In this document: positions 26,965-34,895 of the stretch, in pieces
Numbering within the stretch: the first letter of the stretch is position 1
How the letters are laid out: every line of letters starts with the position of its first letter
DNA from: Algibacter sp.
GTDB lineage: Bacteria; Bacteroidota; Bacteroidia; Flavobacteriales; Flavobacteriaceae
Assembly: GCF_029245835.1 (NCBI RefSeq)
Contig: NZ_JAQWOO010000045.1
Span: forward strand, 46,245 to 110,244
Length of the DNA: 64,000 bases
Reading direction: 5' to 3'
Notes under the pieces: model-generated
Told to the model about the DNA's origin: nothing
Databases searched by the model: none
What the model saw: only the letters and a program-made list of their open reading frames with translations
Made by a program: the position numbers and the translations under genes

Positions 26965-27008
26965 TGACTTTGGGTCATTTTAAACTTTGAAAAAGGGCTT
27001 TAAATTAG
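26965..27008 (+). promoter_or_regulatory. Island operator (13-bp variant) and -7 box of RNA unit 3
   Basis: TGACTTTGGGTCA at 26965-26977 has one extra T in the spacer. The right half keeps the standard distance to box TAAATTAG (27001-27008). The spacer change may lower or alter binding. Confidence 0.7.
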
Positions 27009-27014
27009 CTGTAT

Positions 27015-27409
27015 AATTTTAGATTGTTCTTTGAAAATATAAAGGTATAGGTTCTTAATGTAGATGTACAGAAGAATCTAGAGTGTAAAAGGTTCTTAAC
27101 GATTTTGAAGTTATTATGTTGACTTTGTAAAAAGTATATGTAATGCCAAAAGGTTATAAAGAGAATTTTGCACCAGTAATCTGGGGCATTTAGTTGCCCC
27201 AGATTATCTTAAAATATTTAGGATATTGGTCAGTTTCTGTTGTAAAACAGGTACAGCCAACATGAAGCGATTAAAATTGTTGTTACCAAAATTAATTTAT
27301 TCTAGTATGTTAGCGATAGGGTATTTTAATGGATTGGTTAGCGGTATACATAAAATTAATCGTCTCATTAGGAAACGGGAAGGCATTGTCTTCCCGTTTT
27401 TGTTTTATA
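27015..27409 (+). ncRNA. Putative regulon-controlled RNA, unit 3
   Basis: About 390 nt. GTTCTTTGAAA is at 27026-27036. The central hairpin AATCTGGGGCA-TTTAGT-TGCCCCAGATT (about 27178-27205) and the 3' hairpin GAAACGGGAAG/CTTCCCGTTTT with a T-rich tail (27372-27405) each differ from unit 2 by a paired change (A-T to G-C; T-A to G-C). That keeps the stems and supports a functional RNA fold. It contains one possible short ORF, MKRLKLLLPKLIY... from ATG 27262, which is not intact in unit 2. A terminator-like T-run follows. Confidence 0.65.
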
Positions 27410-27437
27410 AACATTTTCAAGATTAAATTTGAATTAA

Positions 27438-28261
27438 ATGAAACCATTACTAGTTATAATGTGCCTTTTTTTAAGCAGTTTTGGCATAACACAGATGCTA
27501 TCCGACCGCTATAAGGAAGTGAAATCTTCAGTTGTTGTTATTGATATATTAAGTGTAGAACCCAAATCGTCTGGCAACACTATGGCGTTAGTTACCAAAT
27601 CCCAAAAGGGTTCTGGTGTTTTGGTTTCTAACGAAGGTCTAATCTGGACAGCATCCCACGTTGTACAAACTGCTGAATTGGTTAGAGTGGAATTTCTGGA
27701 TGGAGACATATACCAGAGAGCCTAAGCAATGATTTTTCAAATATAGAATTCTTACAAACGGATGCGGCTATAAACCTCGGAAATTCTGGTGGTCCTATGT
27801 TTAATATGAAAGGTGAAGTTGCTGGAATAACTAGCTGTATTTATAGTGTATATGGTGGGTTTACGGGTATTGGTTTTGCAGTATCCTCAAACACTGCAAA
27901 AAGGCTATTGATGGAAGCGCCAACTATTTGGACGGGTATGGAATCCATAATAATTACTAGTAATATTGCAAAAGCCCTTAATATTCCTCGAGAATCCGGA
28001 TTGCTTATTCTTAAACTATCCTCTAAAGGCGTAGCAAATAAAATAGGACTTAGAGGAGGTACCATTGATGCGAATATAGATGGTAAAGACCTTATAATTG
28101 GAGGTGATATTATTTTAGATTTTGCAGGTATTAGTTTTGATACTCTCAATTTCCAAAGCTTAATACAGGAAAAATTAGAAAATTTTGATACCGGTGATAA
28201 AATACCCATAACCATTTTAAGACAAGGCAAAATTGGAATTATTGAGTTTAAAAAAGAATAG
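27438..28261 (+). pseudogene. HtrA/DegP-like serine protease with internal deletion
   Basis: ATG 27438 starts a signal peptide (MKPLLVIMCLFLSSFGIT) and a trypsin-like domain with the catalytic His in WTASHVVQTA. After GDIYQRA the frame ends (27725). In another frame the sequence resumes at SLSNDFSNIEFLQTDAAINL with the catalytic Ser in GNSGGPMF, then a PDZ-like domain (SGLLILKLSSKGVANKIGL). The segment that should carry the catalytic Asp and the substrate pocket, roughly 60-80 residues, is deleted. The product cannot be a normal protease. It directly follows the RNA array, with only 29 nt between the RNA 3 hairpin and its ATG. Confidence 0.78.
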
Positions 28262-28306
28262 TTTATATGTTTTTAAACTTAATTGTTAGAAATACAAAAA
28301 TACAAA

Positions 28307-28815
28307 TCAGATATTTGGTTTTATATCTTCCTCTTCCAATATATGCTCTAGGTGCCAAATATCTTCTTTATAACCTCTTACAATTAGTAAATACTTGCCA
28401 CTGTTTAAAGTTTTTAGGTATGCTATGGCTCGCTCTTTACTAACACCCATACCTCTAAAATACCATAAGGGCCAGATGATAAAGTTGCCAAAGATTTACC
28501 ATTTACTTGATGCAGGAACGTCGATGTTAAACTACCAACAATGAAAATATTGCCTATTTCAGGATTGTTAAACTTACCAAACCTAACTTTACTTCCCCAT
28601 ATTTTTTCCCAATATATTTTTATTACATCAATGCCTTCAGTTAGTTCTTTTTCTTTATCGATATAATATTGGGAAACTTTTCCTAGAATAGAAATTTGAG
28701 TTGTAGAAACATCTGTTTCTTTAGCATGATTTATGGCTATTTCTAATTGTGATAATTTTTGGAAAGCCTTAAAATAAATCTGTTTTTGTTCTGTATTATA
28801 ATTCTTTGAATACAT
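28307..28815 (-). pseudogene. General-stress protein (GsiB/17M/YflT-like fold) with a frameshift
   Basis: The first frame (28815 to 28423) encodes IGNIFIVGSLTSTFLHQVNG and SSGPYGIL. It then loses phase near 28455. In the other frame the protein continues as RGMGVSKERAIAYLKTLNSG and KYLLIVRGYKEDIW to a stop at 28307. The joined product has the small glycine-rich membrane-hairpin plus G(V/I)-x(3)-A-x(2)-Y-x(7)-G-KYLL-x-V pattern of bacterial general-stress proteins. A single base restores the frame, so a sequencing error is possible. It has a well-spaced palindrome promoter. Confidence 0.6.
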
Positions 28816-28847
28816 TTTTTTTAAACGCGTTAATTCCGCTCTGTTTG

Positions 28848-28890
28848 TAAATATAACTTGCTATATTATTACTTGGAATGATTACAGTCA
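28848..28890 (-). promoter_or_regulatory. Island palindrome and -7 box for the general-stress gene
   Basis: Site TGATTACAGTCA at 28879-28890 (minus strand TGACTGTAATCA), box TATATTTA (28855-28848), ATG 28815. Confidence 0.6.
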
Positions 28891-28915
28891 ATTGGTTTAA
28901 ATTATTCAATCTATT

Positions 28916-29983
28916 TTAATTAAAAACTACAATATCTTCAAGTGCTTTTTCATCTCTAATTATTATTTTTCTACTGGAGTCTATGGCTATCAGTCCTTCG
29001 TCTTTAAATTCGGTTAGCATACGTATAGCTGTTTCTGTAGCAGTTCCTATAAGACCTGCAAAATCGTCTCTTGCAATACCAATACCACTTGTGTCTTTAT
29101 CGCACAAGACACCGTTTTGATGCAGATCTAGCAACGCTTTAGCAACACGCTGTCTTACAGTTGCATAAGCCATATTTACCAATTGTTCTTGTGCTTCTAC
29201 CAAATTATTAGAAATTAATGCTACAAATTTGTTAGCTACTTCTTTATTAGCATGAAGCAAGGTCGTAAATTCTATTTTTGGAATACCATAAAGCTCTGCA
29301 TCTTCAAGAATCGTAGCCGATTCAATATAGGTTTTACTTGTTAATAAAGACAATTGTCCTATAAAATCCCCAGCACTGTAAAATCCAGTTATAAATTCTT
29401 TACCTTTTTCTGTTGTTCTATATGTTTTTAGTGCGCCGCTTTGTACAAAAAACATGGTGTTTGCAGGACTACCCTCCATAAATAATAATTCGTTTTTTTT
29501 GTATTTTTGAGATGAATAATTCTTAGATAAATGGTCTATGTCCATATAGTCTGAAGCTTCTTCAATAAACTGGGAAATCCCTTCTATGGTTCTTGAAAAC
29601 TCTTTTTTTAAGAAATTGTGTTTTTTAAGTCGACTTTCTATGGCTCCTAATAACTCTTTTTCGTTAAAAGGTTTGGTAAGGTAATCGTCGGCACCTAAGT
29701 TCATTCCTTTTCGCATATCACTTTTTTCTGCTCTTGCTGTTAAAAAGATAAAAGGAATACTAGCTGTTTTTTTATCACTACTTAAAACATCAAGCACACC
29801 ATACCCGTCTATTTCTGGCATCATAATATCGCAAAGAATGATATCGGGTTTATTTTTCTTCGCGCTTACAATACCTATTTTACCGTTTTCGGCTGTTATG
29901 ACTTCATAATTCGCCAATTCTAAGATGTCTGCCGTATTTTCTCTAACATCCTGGTTGTCCTCAATTATTAGTATTTTTTTCAT
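28916..29983 (-). CDS. Response regulator fused to a Crp/Fnr DNA-binding protein
   Basis: 355 aa. The receiver domain (1-120) has acidic pair E8/D9, phospho-acceptor D52 in ILCDIMMPEIDG, T82 and K104 in LTKPF. A cNMP-binding-type beta-roll (about 150-245) contains FMEGSPANTMFFVQSGALK and GDFIGQLSLL. The C-terminal HTH_Crp (about 270-345) has recognition helix TATETAIRMLTEF, whose Glu and Arg fit TGA-N6-TCA contacts. There is no Fnr-type cysteine cluster. It starts 1 nt after the LOV kinase gene, so the pair is a two-component system. I infer that it binds the TGACCTAGGTCA palindromes. Confidence 0.9.
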   Translation of the reverse strand: MKKILIIEDNQDVRENTADILELANYEVITAENGKIGIVSAKKNKPDIILCDIMMPEIDGYGVLDVLSSDKKTASIPFIFLTARAEKSDMRKGMNLGADDYLTKPFNEKELLGAIESRLKKHNFLKKEFSRTIEGISQFIEEASDYMDIDHLSKNYSSQKYKKNELLFMEGSPANTMFFVQSGALKTYRTTEKGKEFITGFYSAGDFIGQLSLLTSKTYIESATILEDAELYGIPKIEFTTLLHANKEVANKFVALISNNLVEAQEQLVNMAYATVRQRVAKALLDLHQNGVLCDKDTSGIGIARDDFAGLIGTATETAIRMLTEFKDEGLIAIDSSRKIIIRDEKALEDIVVFN

Positions 29984-29984
29984 T

Positions 29985-32894
29985 TTATAACATATTTATT
30001 GGTAATTCAATATAAAATGTACTACCCTGATGTAGCACACTTTTAAAACTAATATTACCTTTCATGAGTTCTACATATTGTTTTACAATGTTTAATCCTA
30101 ACCCAGTACCTTCAATATTTAGGGCGTTTTTTGCTCTAAAAAAGCGTTGAAACAAATCCTCTTGCTCTTCTTCCGGAATACCCATACCTTGATCTGTAAT
30201 TGCTATCCGTACTGTTTTTTGGTCTGTAGTAATCTTTAAATCAATTTTGGTGTTTTCTGATGAATATTTGGAGGCATTAGATAAAATATTGTTAAACACA
30301 TGCCGCAATAATTTGGGATCTAATTTTACCGTAAGTTCTTCTACACTTGTGTTTAAATAAATATTTTGGTTCTGTTTTAGACTTAATTTTACTTCTTTTA
30401 GCACCATTTTAGAAAAATGAATAAGATCGAATTGTTTTGGTAATCCCGCAATTTTTCCTTCTTCCAATTTACCCAATGAGAGAAAATCGTTGAGGATTAC
30501 AACAAGGTTTTTAACGTTCTTTTCTATTTGAGCTAAATATTTTTTTCTTTTAAATTCTTTTCCTGGTCCATTTTGCTTACCAATTAAAACTGCCGAAGTA
30601 AGAATAGCACTTAATGGGGTTCTAAACTCGTGAGATGCCATAGATACAAAACGCGATTTTAACTCGTTCAGTTCCTTTTCTTTTTTTAATGCATTTATTA
30701 TATTCTGTTCTTCTGCTTTATGTTGTGTAATATCGTTGTAAACCAGTAAGGCACTTTTTAGCTCTTTATTTTCATCATACAAAGGTGTTGTGTTAACTGA
30801 GAAGTATCTTTTTTTATATTCTATTTCAAAAGAGATATGATTTCCTGAAAGTGTTTTTAGAATATCGTTTTTTATTCGTTTTTTTCGTGCTTCAGAGAAT
30901 GTAACTATATCGTCTATAGTCATGCCATCAAAAAATAGTTGTTTTAGTCCTAACTGTGATAATACTTCCCCTTCAGCAAATAATACTTTAAAGCTTTTAT
31001 CTACTACTGCAATAAAACCATTAGGGAAATTCTGTGCTATTGCAGATGCCAAGGTTTCGCTTGCTATTGCTTTTTTTTCTGCCAATTTTGCCACCAGAAT
31101 TTGATCTTCTAAATTTAAATTAGTTTCTACCAATTTTTGAACTGTGGACATCACTTCTTTAGTGCGGTATTGTACAATTTCTTCTAACTTATTTGTGTAT
31201 TTTTCTATTTCTATTTCCTTTTCCTTTAAGGCTATTATTGTGTTATGCTTTTCAATAGCCACACTTGCCAAATGGGTCATATCTAAAATTATTTCTATTT
31301 CTTCAGGTAGTGGATTTCTAGCGTTTTTACCGTAAATGGCAAAGGTACCTAGTGCTTGGTTGGTTGGCGATAGTATTGGGAATGACCAACAGGCTTTTAT
31401 ACTGTTTTTTGAGGCTGCTGCCTTAATTGCTTTGTAGTCTTCCCAAAGAATATTGGTTTCTATGTTTGATACAATAACTTCCTTTTTTATAAAGGCTGCT
31501 GTACCGCAAGAACCTGCTTTAGGCCCAATTTTAAGACCTTCTAAAAGTTGACTGAAATCCTTTGGAACATTTGGTGCTACTAATGTTTGTAGGGTTTTGT
31601 TTGTTTTGTTTAATATTAAGATTGAGGCCAAACAATTCTTAAAATGAGCTTCGGCAGTTTCTATAATTTTTTCTCCAATAATTTTTATTGGTTTGTCTTG
31701 TGCTATAAGCTCCAGTATTTTTCGTATTTGGTCTTTAAGGTGCTCTTCTTTTATTTTATGAGTCACATCAGTTTGCACGCCAATAAAGTGAGTGAGCTCT
31801 TTTGCTTCGTTATGTATGGGTGTAATAGTAAGTTCGTTCCAAAACAGATCTCCATCTTTTTTGTAATTGCGCAAAACCACATTACAGGCTTCACCTTTAA
31901 TAATGGCATTTTTTATAATACTTATTTCTTTCTGGTCGCGATCATCATTTTGCAAAAACCGGCAGTTTCTTCCCAAAACTTCATCTTTGGTATACCCAGT
32001 TATTCTTTCGAAAGCATCATTGCAATAAATAATAGGTATGTCTTGTTGTTGTGCATCGGTAATTATAATGCCGTTACTTGCAGAAGCTAGCGCATTATTT
32101 CTTGTTTTAATTAAATCATCTTTTGTATGCTCTTCTGATACATCTCTAACAATGGTTAAAAGACTATGGTTGTTTAAGGGAGATATTCTAGCTTCGAAAT
32201 ATGTGGTTTTATGGTCTACATTTAGGCTGTATTCTGCTAGCTGCAAACATTTTTCTTTGATTGCTTTTTTTTGAGCTTTCCGAAGTTTTTCAAAGACATT
32301 GCGTGGTAAGATATCTTTCATGTTTTTACCAATAATGTCATCTAGTAGTACTGATTTTTTATTTTCTGGTAGATAGCAGTCGAGATAATTACCGTCATAA
32401 TCCTGAATAAAGATTATATCTGGAATGGCATCTAACAAGGCTTTAGTTTTTGCTTCACTAGCTTTTATAGTTTGTTCTGCCTTTTTTTGTTTGGTGATAT
32501 CAATAATATAGCCTTCTATGGCAACAAGCTTACCCTTGGTATTAAAAATGCCTTCACCTTGTTCCCAAAGATATTTTAATTGACCGTCTTTAGTTTTTAC
32601 TCTATACTCCAGGTTAAATGATTCTTTTTGGTTTAAGCTTCTTTGGGTCTTGTTCCATAGTTGCTCCTGGTCTTCTTTTAAAGTGATATCTGTAAAATTG
32701 ATAGTCCCATTTATAAATTCTTCAGCACTATAACCTGTTATATACTGACACCCTTTACTTATGTACTCCATCTCCCAATTTCTATTGTTTTTGCAACGGT
32801 AAACAATACCCGGTAGATTATTGATTAAGGTATCATAGTTTCTAATGGTTTTTTTAAGTACCTTAATATTATTAATAGTTTTTGTTAGGTTCAT
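29985..32894 (-). CDS. LOV-domain hybrid-sensor histidine kinase (PAS-PAS-LOV-GAF-PAS-HisKA-HATPase)
   Basis: 969 aa, soluble. Two PAS domains (about 20-135 and 145-255) come first, then a LOV domain (265-378) with GRNCRFLQ, where Cys311 is the photoadduct cysteine. It also has flavin contacts N343 in LRNYKKDG, N353 in FWNEL and Q374 in FIGVQTDVT. A GAF domain (385-550; GSCGTAAF), a coiled coil and a fourth PAS (about 620-725) follow. HisKA has His755 in FVSMASHEFRTPL, and HATPase_c has NNILSNASKYS, DQGMGIP and GTGLGL. All canonical LOV residues are kept, so it should bind FMN and respond to blue light. No palindrome lies just upstream; MscS, 67 nt upstream, has one. Confidence 0.92.
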   Translation of the reverse strand: MNLTKTINNIKVLKKTIRNYDTLINNLPGIVYRCKNNRNWEMEYISKGCQYITGYSAEEFINGTINFTDITLKEDQEQLWNKTQRSLNQKESFNLEYRVKTKDGQLKYLWEQGEGIFNTKGKLVAIEGYIIDITKQKKAEQTIKASEAKTKALLDAIPDIIFIQDYDGNYLDCYLPENKKSVLLDDIIGKNMKDILPRNVFEKLRKAQKKAIKEKCLQLAEYSLNVDHKTTYFEARISPLNNHSLLTIVRDVSEEHTKDDLIKTRNNALASASNGIIITDAQQQDIPIIYCNDAFERITGYTKDEVLGRNCRFLQNDDRDQKEISIIKNAIIKGEACNVVLRNYKKDGDLFWNELTITPIHNEAKELTHFIGVQTDVTHKIKEEHLKDQIRKILELIAQDKPIKIIGEKIIETAEAHFKNCLASILILNKTNKTLQTLVAPNVPKDFSQLLEGLKIGPKAGSCGTAAFIKKEVIVSNIETNILWEDYKAIKAAASKNSIKACWSFPILSPTNQALGTFAIYGKNARNPLPEEIEIILDMTHLASVAIEKHNTIIALKEKEIEIEKYTNKLEEIVQYRTKEVMSTVQKLVETNLNLEDQILVAKLAEKKAIASETLASAIAQNFPNGFIAVVDKSFKVLFAEGEVLSQLGLKQLFFDGMTIDDIVTFSEARKKRIKNDILKTLSGNHISFEIEYKKRYFSVNTTPLYDENKELKSALLVYNDITQHKAEEQNIINALKKEKELNELKSRFVSMASHEFRTPLSAILTSAVLIGKQNGPGKEFKRKKYLAQIEKNVKNLVVILNDFLSLGKLEEGKIAGLPKQFDLIHFSKMVLKEVKLSLKQNQNIYLNTSVEELTVKLDPKLLRHVFNNILSNASKYSSENTKIDLKITTDQKTVRIAITDQGMGIPEEEQEDLFQRFFRAKNALNIEGTGLGLNIVKQYVELMKGNISFKSVLHQGSTFYIELPINML

Positions 32895-32961
32895 TTTTAT
32901 TGTTGGTTATTTTATTCATACATATATTTTAATATTTAATGTTTTAGCATTTAAAAAAAAA

Positions 32962-33987
32962 TTAAATTTTAAATACTTCCATACGTCTTAATTTTGGTAA
33001 GGATGCAGGATAGTGCTCTTGTATAAACCCCATGAGTTCTTCTCTTACAGCGCAACGTAAATTCCAGATATCTGAAGCATTTTTTGCACTAAATGTAGCT
33101 CTAAGCTCTATAGTTTTTTTGTTGGTTTTGGTAACTAGTAGTTCTGCTAAGTTTTTGTCCCATTCTGGGTGTGTTTCTAAAATTTTAGTTAATTCTGTTC
33201 GTAAATCCTTAACCGGAAACGAATAATCTACATACAAAAAAACGCTACCTATAATATCAGCAGAGTTAAAGGTCCAGTTTACAAAAGGTTTGTCGTTAAA
33301 ATAGTTGAGTGGTAAAACCAAACGTCGCCAGTCCCAGGTTTTTATAACAACATAAGTTAGCGTTATATCTTCTACGGTACCAAACTCGCCTTCTATCACT
33401 ACTTCATCATCAATTTTTATGGGCTGTGTAAAGGCAACTTGGAATCCGGTAATAAGGTTTGCAATCGATTTTTGGGCTGCAACACCAACTATAATACCTA
33501 TTATACCAGCCGAAGTGAGTATGGTAGTACCTATTTTTTTAACTTCAGGAATGTTCCATAAAATAGATGCAACGGCCAGCGTAATTATAATAATAAAGGA
33601 AAGGCTTTTTAAAAAACGTAATTGCGTTAATGCTTTACGCTCTTTTGCCTTAATATAACCAGAGACTTGAAATTTCTGATTTACAACAACCTCTATGGCT
33701 TGTATAAAAGCAAGTAATATCCAGGTTAAATTAATGATAATAACCACCTCAATAAGCTTCTGCCAAAAAAAGCTGAACTCCAAGCTACTTAAAGCACTAA
33801 ATATTACAAGTATTGGTAATAGAAATTTAAAAGGTGTTTTTAACTGATTTAAAATCTGTTCTTTTAAAATAGTTGGTTTTTTTTTATGACTTAACCTAAT
33901 AATTCTAAAAATGAGCCATTGTAAAAAAAGCCCAATACCTATACATATAGAAATTATTATTATTTTTTTTAACCAAAGTTCTGGCAT
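32962..33987 (-). CDS. MscS-type mechanosensitive channel
   Basis: 341 aa. Four to five hydrophobic helices fill the first 190 residues. The pore helix region is TSAGIIGIIVGVAAQKSIANLITGFQVAF, as in MscS family TM3. A beta domain follows (DDEVVIEGEFGTVEDITLTYVVIKTWD) and then the cytoplasmic cage. It would release osmolytes on membrane tension. Strong palindrome promoter; the LOV kinase/regulator genes follow in the same direction and could be co-transcribed with it. Confidence 0.88.
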   Translation of the reverse strand: MPELWLKKIIIISICIGIGLFLQWLIFRIIRLSHKKKPTILKEQILNQLKTPFKFLLPILVIFSALSSLEFSFFWQKLIEVVIIINLTWILLAFIQAIEVVVNQKFQVSGYIKAKERKALTQLRFLKSLSFIIIITLAVASILWNIPEVKKIGTTILTSAGIIGIIVGVAAQKSIANLITGFQVAFTQPIKIDDEVVIEGEFGTVEDITLTYVVIKTWDWRRLVLPLNYFNDKPFVNWTFNSADIIGSVFLYVDYSFPVKDLRTELTKILETHPEWDKNLAELLVTKTNKKTIELRATFSAKNASDIWNLRCAVREELMGFIQEHYPASLPKLRRMEVFKI

Positions 33988-34020
33988 GGTACATCTTTTA
34001 GCTGTTCATTAATTTTTAAT

Positions 34021-34063
34021 CAAAGCTAATACAGAACCACCTCATTTAAAATGATATCTATCA
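34021..34063 (-). promoter_or_regulatory. Island palindrome and perfect -7 box for MscS (and possibly the LOV system)
   Basis: Site TGATATCTATCA at 34052-34063 (minus strand TGATAGATATCA), -7 TAGCTTTG (34028-34021), ATG 33987. Transcription reading through MscS would include the kinase and regulator genes. Confidence 0.72.
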
Positions 34064-34070
34064 GTATGAA

Positions 34071-34113
34071 TGACCTAGGTCATTTCAGGTTATTAGTACC
34101 TGATTTAATTTTG
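34071..34113 (+). promoter_or_regulatory. Exact island palindrome and perfect -7 box for the peroxiredoxin operon
   Basis: Site TGACCTAGGTCA at 34071-34082, -7 TAATTTTG at 34106-34113. The promoter lies inside the longest ORF and forces the start to ATG 34141. Confidence 0.85.
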
Positions 34114-34140
34114 AGTTTTAACAATGTAATTAAAGAAAAA

Positions 34141-34863
34141 ATGGAAACAGCTGAAATGAAAGAACAAGCAATCTCAACAATGCCCAGAATAGGTGATAAT
34201 GCCCCAGCTTTTAAAGCAATAACCACACAAGGAGATATTAATTTCCCTAGTGATTATGTTGGACAATGGGTTATTCTATTTAGCCATCCTGCAGATTTTA
34301 CACCTGTTTGCACCTCCGAATTTATAACATTTGCAAAGCTAGAAAACAAGTTTGGTAAAGCAAATTGTAAACTGGTTGGATTATCTATTGACGGGCTATA
34401 TAGTCACATTGCCTGGTTAAGAACCATTAAGGACAAAATTGAATTTAATGGCATGAAGAATATTGAAGTGAAGTTCCCCTTAATTGAAGATATTACCATG
34501 GAAGTTGCCAAAAAGTATGGAATGATACAACCTGGAGAAAGTAAAACACAAGCTGTAAGAGCCGTATTTTTTATTGACCCAGAAGGTATTGTTAGAGCCA
34601 TTATATATTATCCTTTAAGTTTAGGACGAAATTTTGATGAAATATATAGAGCACTCATAGCGATGCAAACTGCTGATGCCTTTAATGTAGCTACACCTGC
34701 AGATTGGAATCCTGGTGATGATGTTATTGTGTCTCCTGCAGGTTCTTGTGGTGTGGCAGAAGAGCGAATGACTTCTACAGATGAATTGGATTGTAAAGAC
34801 TGGTTTTTCTGTACTAAAAAACTAGATAAAGATGACGTGTTACATACCGTTCTTAAAAAATAA
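34141..34863 (+). CDS. Peroxiredoxin, 1-Cys Prx6/AhpC-TSA type
   Basis: 240 aa from ATG 34141. Residues 1-170 form the AhpC/TSA fold with the peroxidatic Cys in FSHPADFTPVCTSEF, and Arg in GIVRAIIYYP. A C-terminal dimerisation domain (about 170-240) contains WNPGDDVIVSP and CGVAEERM. It reduces hydrogen and organic peroxides. The first ATG at 34051 would put the palindrome and -7 box inside the gene, so it is rejected. First gene of an operon with a YceI-like lipoprotein, a hydrolase and a phosphoribosyltransferase. Confidence 0.92.
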   Translation: METAEMKEQAISTMPRIGDNAPAFKAITTQGDINFPSDYVGQWVILFSHPADFTPVCTSEFITFAKLENKFGKANCKLVGLSIDGLYSHIAWLRTIKDKIEFNGMKNIEVKFPLIEDITMEVAKKYGMIQPGESKTQAVRAVFFIDPEGIVRAIIYYPLSLGRNFDEIYRALIAMQTADAFNVATPADWNPGDDVIVSPAGSCGVAEERMTSTDELDCKDWFFCTKKLDKDDVLHTVLKK

Positions 34864-34895
34864 CCAAAAGTAGTATTTAGTATAATCATATTTCA

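Noticed and set aside
26465..27405. Repeated hairpins with GGAAACTGGAAG as a CRISPR array
   Set aside because: Only three copies, about 450 bp apart, with covarying stems and no cas genes; better explained as RNA 3' ends.
27226..27514. Overlapping ORFs of 60-66 codons in the RNA array taken as genes
   Set aside because: They are not preserved between units 2 and 3, while hairpins are; only the ATG 27262 frame is kept as a weak possibility.
31261..31290. GGGTCAT-like match to the island motif inside the LOV kinase gene
   Set aside because: Only one half-site matches, it is inside coding sequence and no -7 box follows.
34051..34140. N-terminal extension of the peroxiredoxin in the longest ORF
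   Set aside because: It contains the exact palindrome and the -7 box; the family start fits ATG 34141.
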